Source: Physcomitrium patens (Eukaryota; Streptophyta; Bryopsida; Funariales; Funariaceae). Taken from it: a DNA stretch of 64,000 nt. The stretch is from contig NC_037259.1 of NCBI RefSeq assembly GCF_000002425.4, positions 3,769,902 through 3,833,901 of the forward strand. The letters run 5' to 3'. The position numbers were made by a program, and so were the translations under genes. Positions 61,679-64,000 of this stretch are shown here, one piece after another (the stretch's first letter is position 1; every line of letters begins with the position of its first letter). The notes beneath the pieces are model-generated. The model saw only the letters and a program-made list of their open reading frames with translations, made no database searches and was not told where the DNA came from.

Positions 61679-64000
61679 AGGCATATGAGGGCGGGGATCT
61701 CACTCACTCACTCGCTCACTCTCATCGTGAACTTGTGGCGTGGATCCGAGCGATGGCTCCTCGCACAACAACCATGTCGGTAGCACAAAAATGCACACTA
61801 GAAAAACCACACCTTTGCACAGCTTGCTCGTGTTCTAAATCGTTCACGCTTGTGTGCTGAATGTGTGTGTGTAGCTCGGTTGGATTGAGATGGGTGCATC
61901 CTCATGATTTGAGCATCAGTTTACTTCGATGGATTCTCAGTTTGCATCGAATTCGTCGTCATGGAACTGCTCAGTGTCAAGAATTGACTGACTCTGGTTG
62001 TTGACTCTGGCCTTTTTGGACATGTCGGTAGTGGGTGCATTCCAAGGCCTCCGATGTGATGCATGAAGGTTGCCTTGTGTGAAAATTGATTTACAATTTC
62101 CATTAAGAAAATGGACATTTCATTGCAGGTTCTATATTTTGGGTGTCATGTCTGTTTGGTTCGTTACGAAAGTTTGGATTCAGAAGTCCTAAATTATTCT
62201 CTGTGTTGCATTTGGACAAGTAGCATTTATACTTGGTTTGTTCTCTTTTGTTTTTTGCTACTTGATTTTTTTTAACATTACCGATGCTTATTTATTTATT
62301 ACTTTATTTGTTTGTTTGTTTGTTTGCTATCATACCATATTTATGAATAGTTTTTTTTCACTATTGGAAAGTGTACCTCCATCTTGGATTTTTGTTCATT
62401 TGTTCAGTTTTTTAGAATACAAGTACTTGTCAATGTGAAGTATTAGTTCCCTTATCTTCATCAAGTGTATAGAAAAGTTAGTTTTGGTTTAGGTTATTGA
62501 TAATAAAAATGAATAATAATTGTGTTATTTATTTATTTATTTTAAATTGATTAAAATAAACTTATTCAATACTCTTAATGAGACTTGTCTTGTTCATCTT
62601 CAATTAAGATTGTTTATTGAATTTAAACATTCAAGCATTTTAAAGAAAAAGACTCATTTTAAGGTCTTACTTTGCTAAATATACAAATATCCTTAAAATT
62701 TTAAAGTTCTTAAATAGTGATTTAAGTTTTTTTTCTTAATACATATATATATAATCATATATCAACTATAAAATCTTTGTTTTGTTGCTTGAATTATGTT
62801 CTAAGTATAAGCTTTGCTATCATACCATTTTTATATTTATAAAAATCTTTTATAAATGCTACAAAGAATATGATTTTTTTTTAATATTAAATATATCAAT
62901 ATTTCTTATAGTACTACCAACATTTAATAGTAGTTATTTGATATAAAACCTTTATATATCATGTATAAATAGATTTTGTGTCTAATGAGTATTTAATTTT
63001 AATCTTTTTTATTTTTTGTTTTAGCATAAATTAAATTTTAATAACTATTATTTGGTTTATTGAAAGATATTTGCATAATTTATTACATGTTTAAGATCTT
63101 TAGATTACACAATTTTATTTCATGTAATAATCACATTTTAATATTATTTTCAATTTATCATCACTTTTTTTATTGTAAAAGATATAAATATGTATAAACT
63201 TCTCAACATAAAGTAAGAAAATTTTGTATAATTCTAATGATATGAAATTTTATAAATATAAAGAAGTCACCACTAATAAGGTTCCAATAATTATTAAATA
63301 GCCTTATAGTTTATGAAATATTTTAATAGAAATTTGACAAAGTAGAGAGAAGTAACATCCCTTCTAATTGTACCAACTATTGAATTTTATAATTCTCCTT
63401 CTCCAAGATAACAAAAAAATCCAAAATCATAATGTACATGATTTATTAATCTATTAACATTTTCAAATCAATGTATCCTTTTGAACTTGCTTCAAATAAC
63501 ACATGTATGTAATCAACAATTATCTATTTGGCTTATTGATGTGTACATTAAAGAATACAATTAAATTAGTTTATATATATTATGACTTATTAAAATATTT
63601 TATAATTTCATCGTACAAAATCAAATACAATATTTATATATCAAAACAACAAATAAATTAATTGGACATAATTTATAAATATTTTATTCTAAAGGTGGTA
63701 GAACTATGAGAAAACAAATGCTCTCAAATCAGAGTATATTATAACCATAATGAATCAATCAAGTTCTAAAAAATTACTATTATTAATAAAAAGTATTTTA
63801 AAAAAAATCCAGAAACAAACAAAAACTTTATCCATTGCATTAAGTACAAGATTTTATTATACCTTGTTAAAGGCAAAAGTTTGGATTCACAACATCTATT
63901 AGAAGAAAGGGTCAAATCTTTGTCCTTGTAGTTAATAGCCTCACACCCTAACCAATTGAACAAAATATTCTATTGAGATTTAAGTGACATAGTAAAAAAA
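61679..64000. other. 3' flank then AT-rich intergenic DNA
   Basis: The first 450 bp have gene-like composition and may be the 3' UTR of the preceding gene. From about 62.1 kb the sequence is very AT-rich with short simple repeats, for example (TTTG)n near 62305-62325. No gene is visible to the window end. Confidence 0.55.

Noticed and set aside
1-64000. CRISPR arrays, bacterial operons, organellar inserts
   Set aside because: No regularly spaced direct repeats with unique spacers, no bacterial gene clusters and no recognisable chloroplast or mitochondrial genes were seen.

Overview
The window looks like a land-plant nuclear genome, most likely a moss (Physcomitrium-like). This is inferred from three things: a plant-type SEC10 gene split into many short exons, moderately GC-rich genes in very AT-rich intergenic DNA, and large blocks of decayed chromodomain-bearing Ty3/gypsy retrotransposons. 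No species-diagnostic marker was identified. No bacterial, organellar, tRNA, rRNA or CRISPR features were recognised.

Layout. Positions 1-8300 (+) hold nearly all of the exocyst gene SEC10 in 23 visible exons; the first coding exon lies left of the window. Positions 8.3-13.6 kb are 3' flank followed by AT-rich intergenic DNA with a 46-bp-period TA minisatellite. An intronless-CDS N-alpha-acetyltransferase gene (NAA10 type) lies at 14674-15213 (-). From 15.9 to 54.9 kb the window is retrotransposon. Three minus-strand copies (A, B, C) of one chromovirus family ('family 1') stand in line at 15862-32686, and B and C are far more AT-decayed than A. Next come a degenerate ~70-bp tandem array (32.7-34.0 kb) and rearranged fragments of a second gypsy family ('family 2', copies F, G and H) in both orientations. 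An almost intact family 1 element, D (43543-49932, 561-bp LTRs, 5-bp duplication ggtat), is inserted into family 2 copy G. More family 1 fragments lie at 51.3-54.9 kb. The right end (55-64 kb) returns to host-like sequence, with a small highly charged ORF (56924-57208), a predicted three-exon gene of unknown function (59458-61678), and AT-rich DNA.

Element D encodes gag (CCHC knuckle), then in another frame protease-RT-RNase H-integrase-chromodomain, then a third ORF of about 140 codons between the chromodomain and the polypurine tract. The same ORF is present in copy A at almost identical length, with its stop codons at different places. I do not recognise this protein. Two nucleotides after the 5' LTR of D lies an 11-nt sequence perfectly complementary to the LTR segment 31 nt downstream of its TATA box, where the mRNA 5' end is expected. 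This is the arrangement of Tf1-type self-priming and would replace a tRNA primer. These two points are the most interesting content of the window. All six in-frame stops in D (three in gag, one in pol, two in ORF3) can be explained by C-to-T changes in CAA or CGA codons, so the copy appears recently active and then silenced by deamination.
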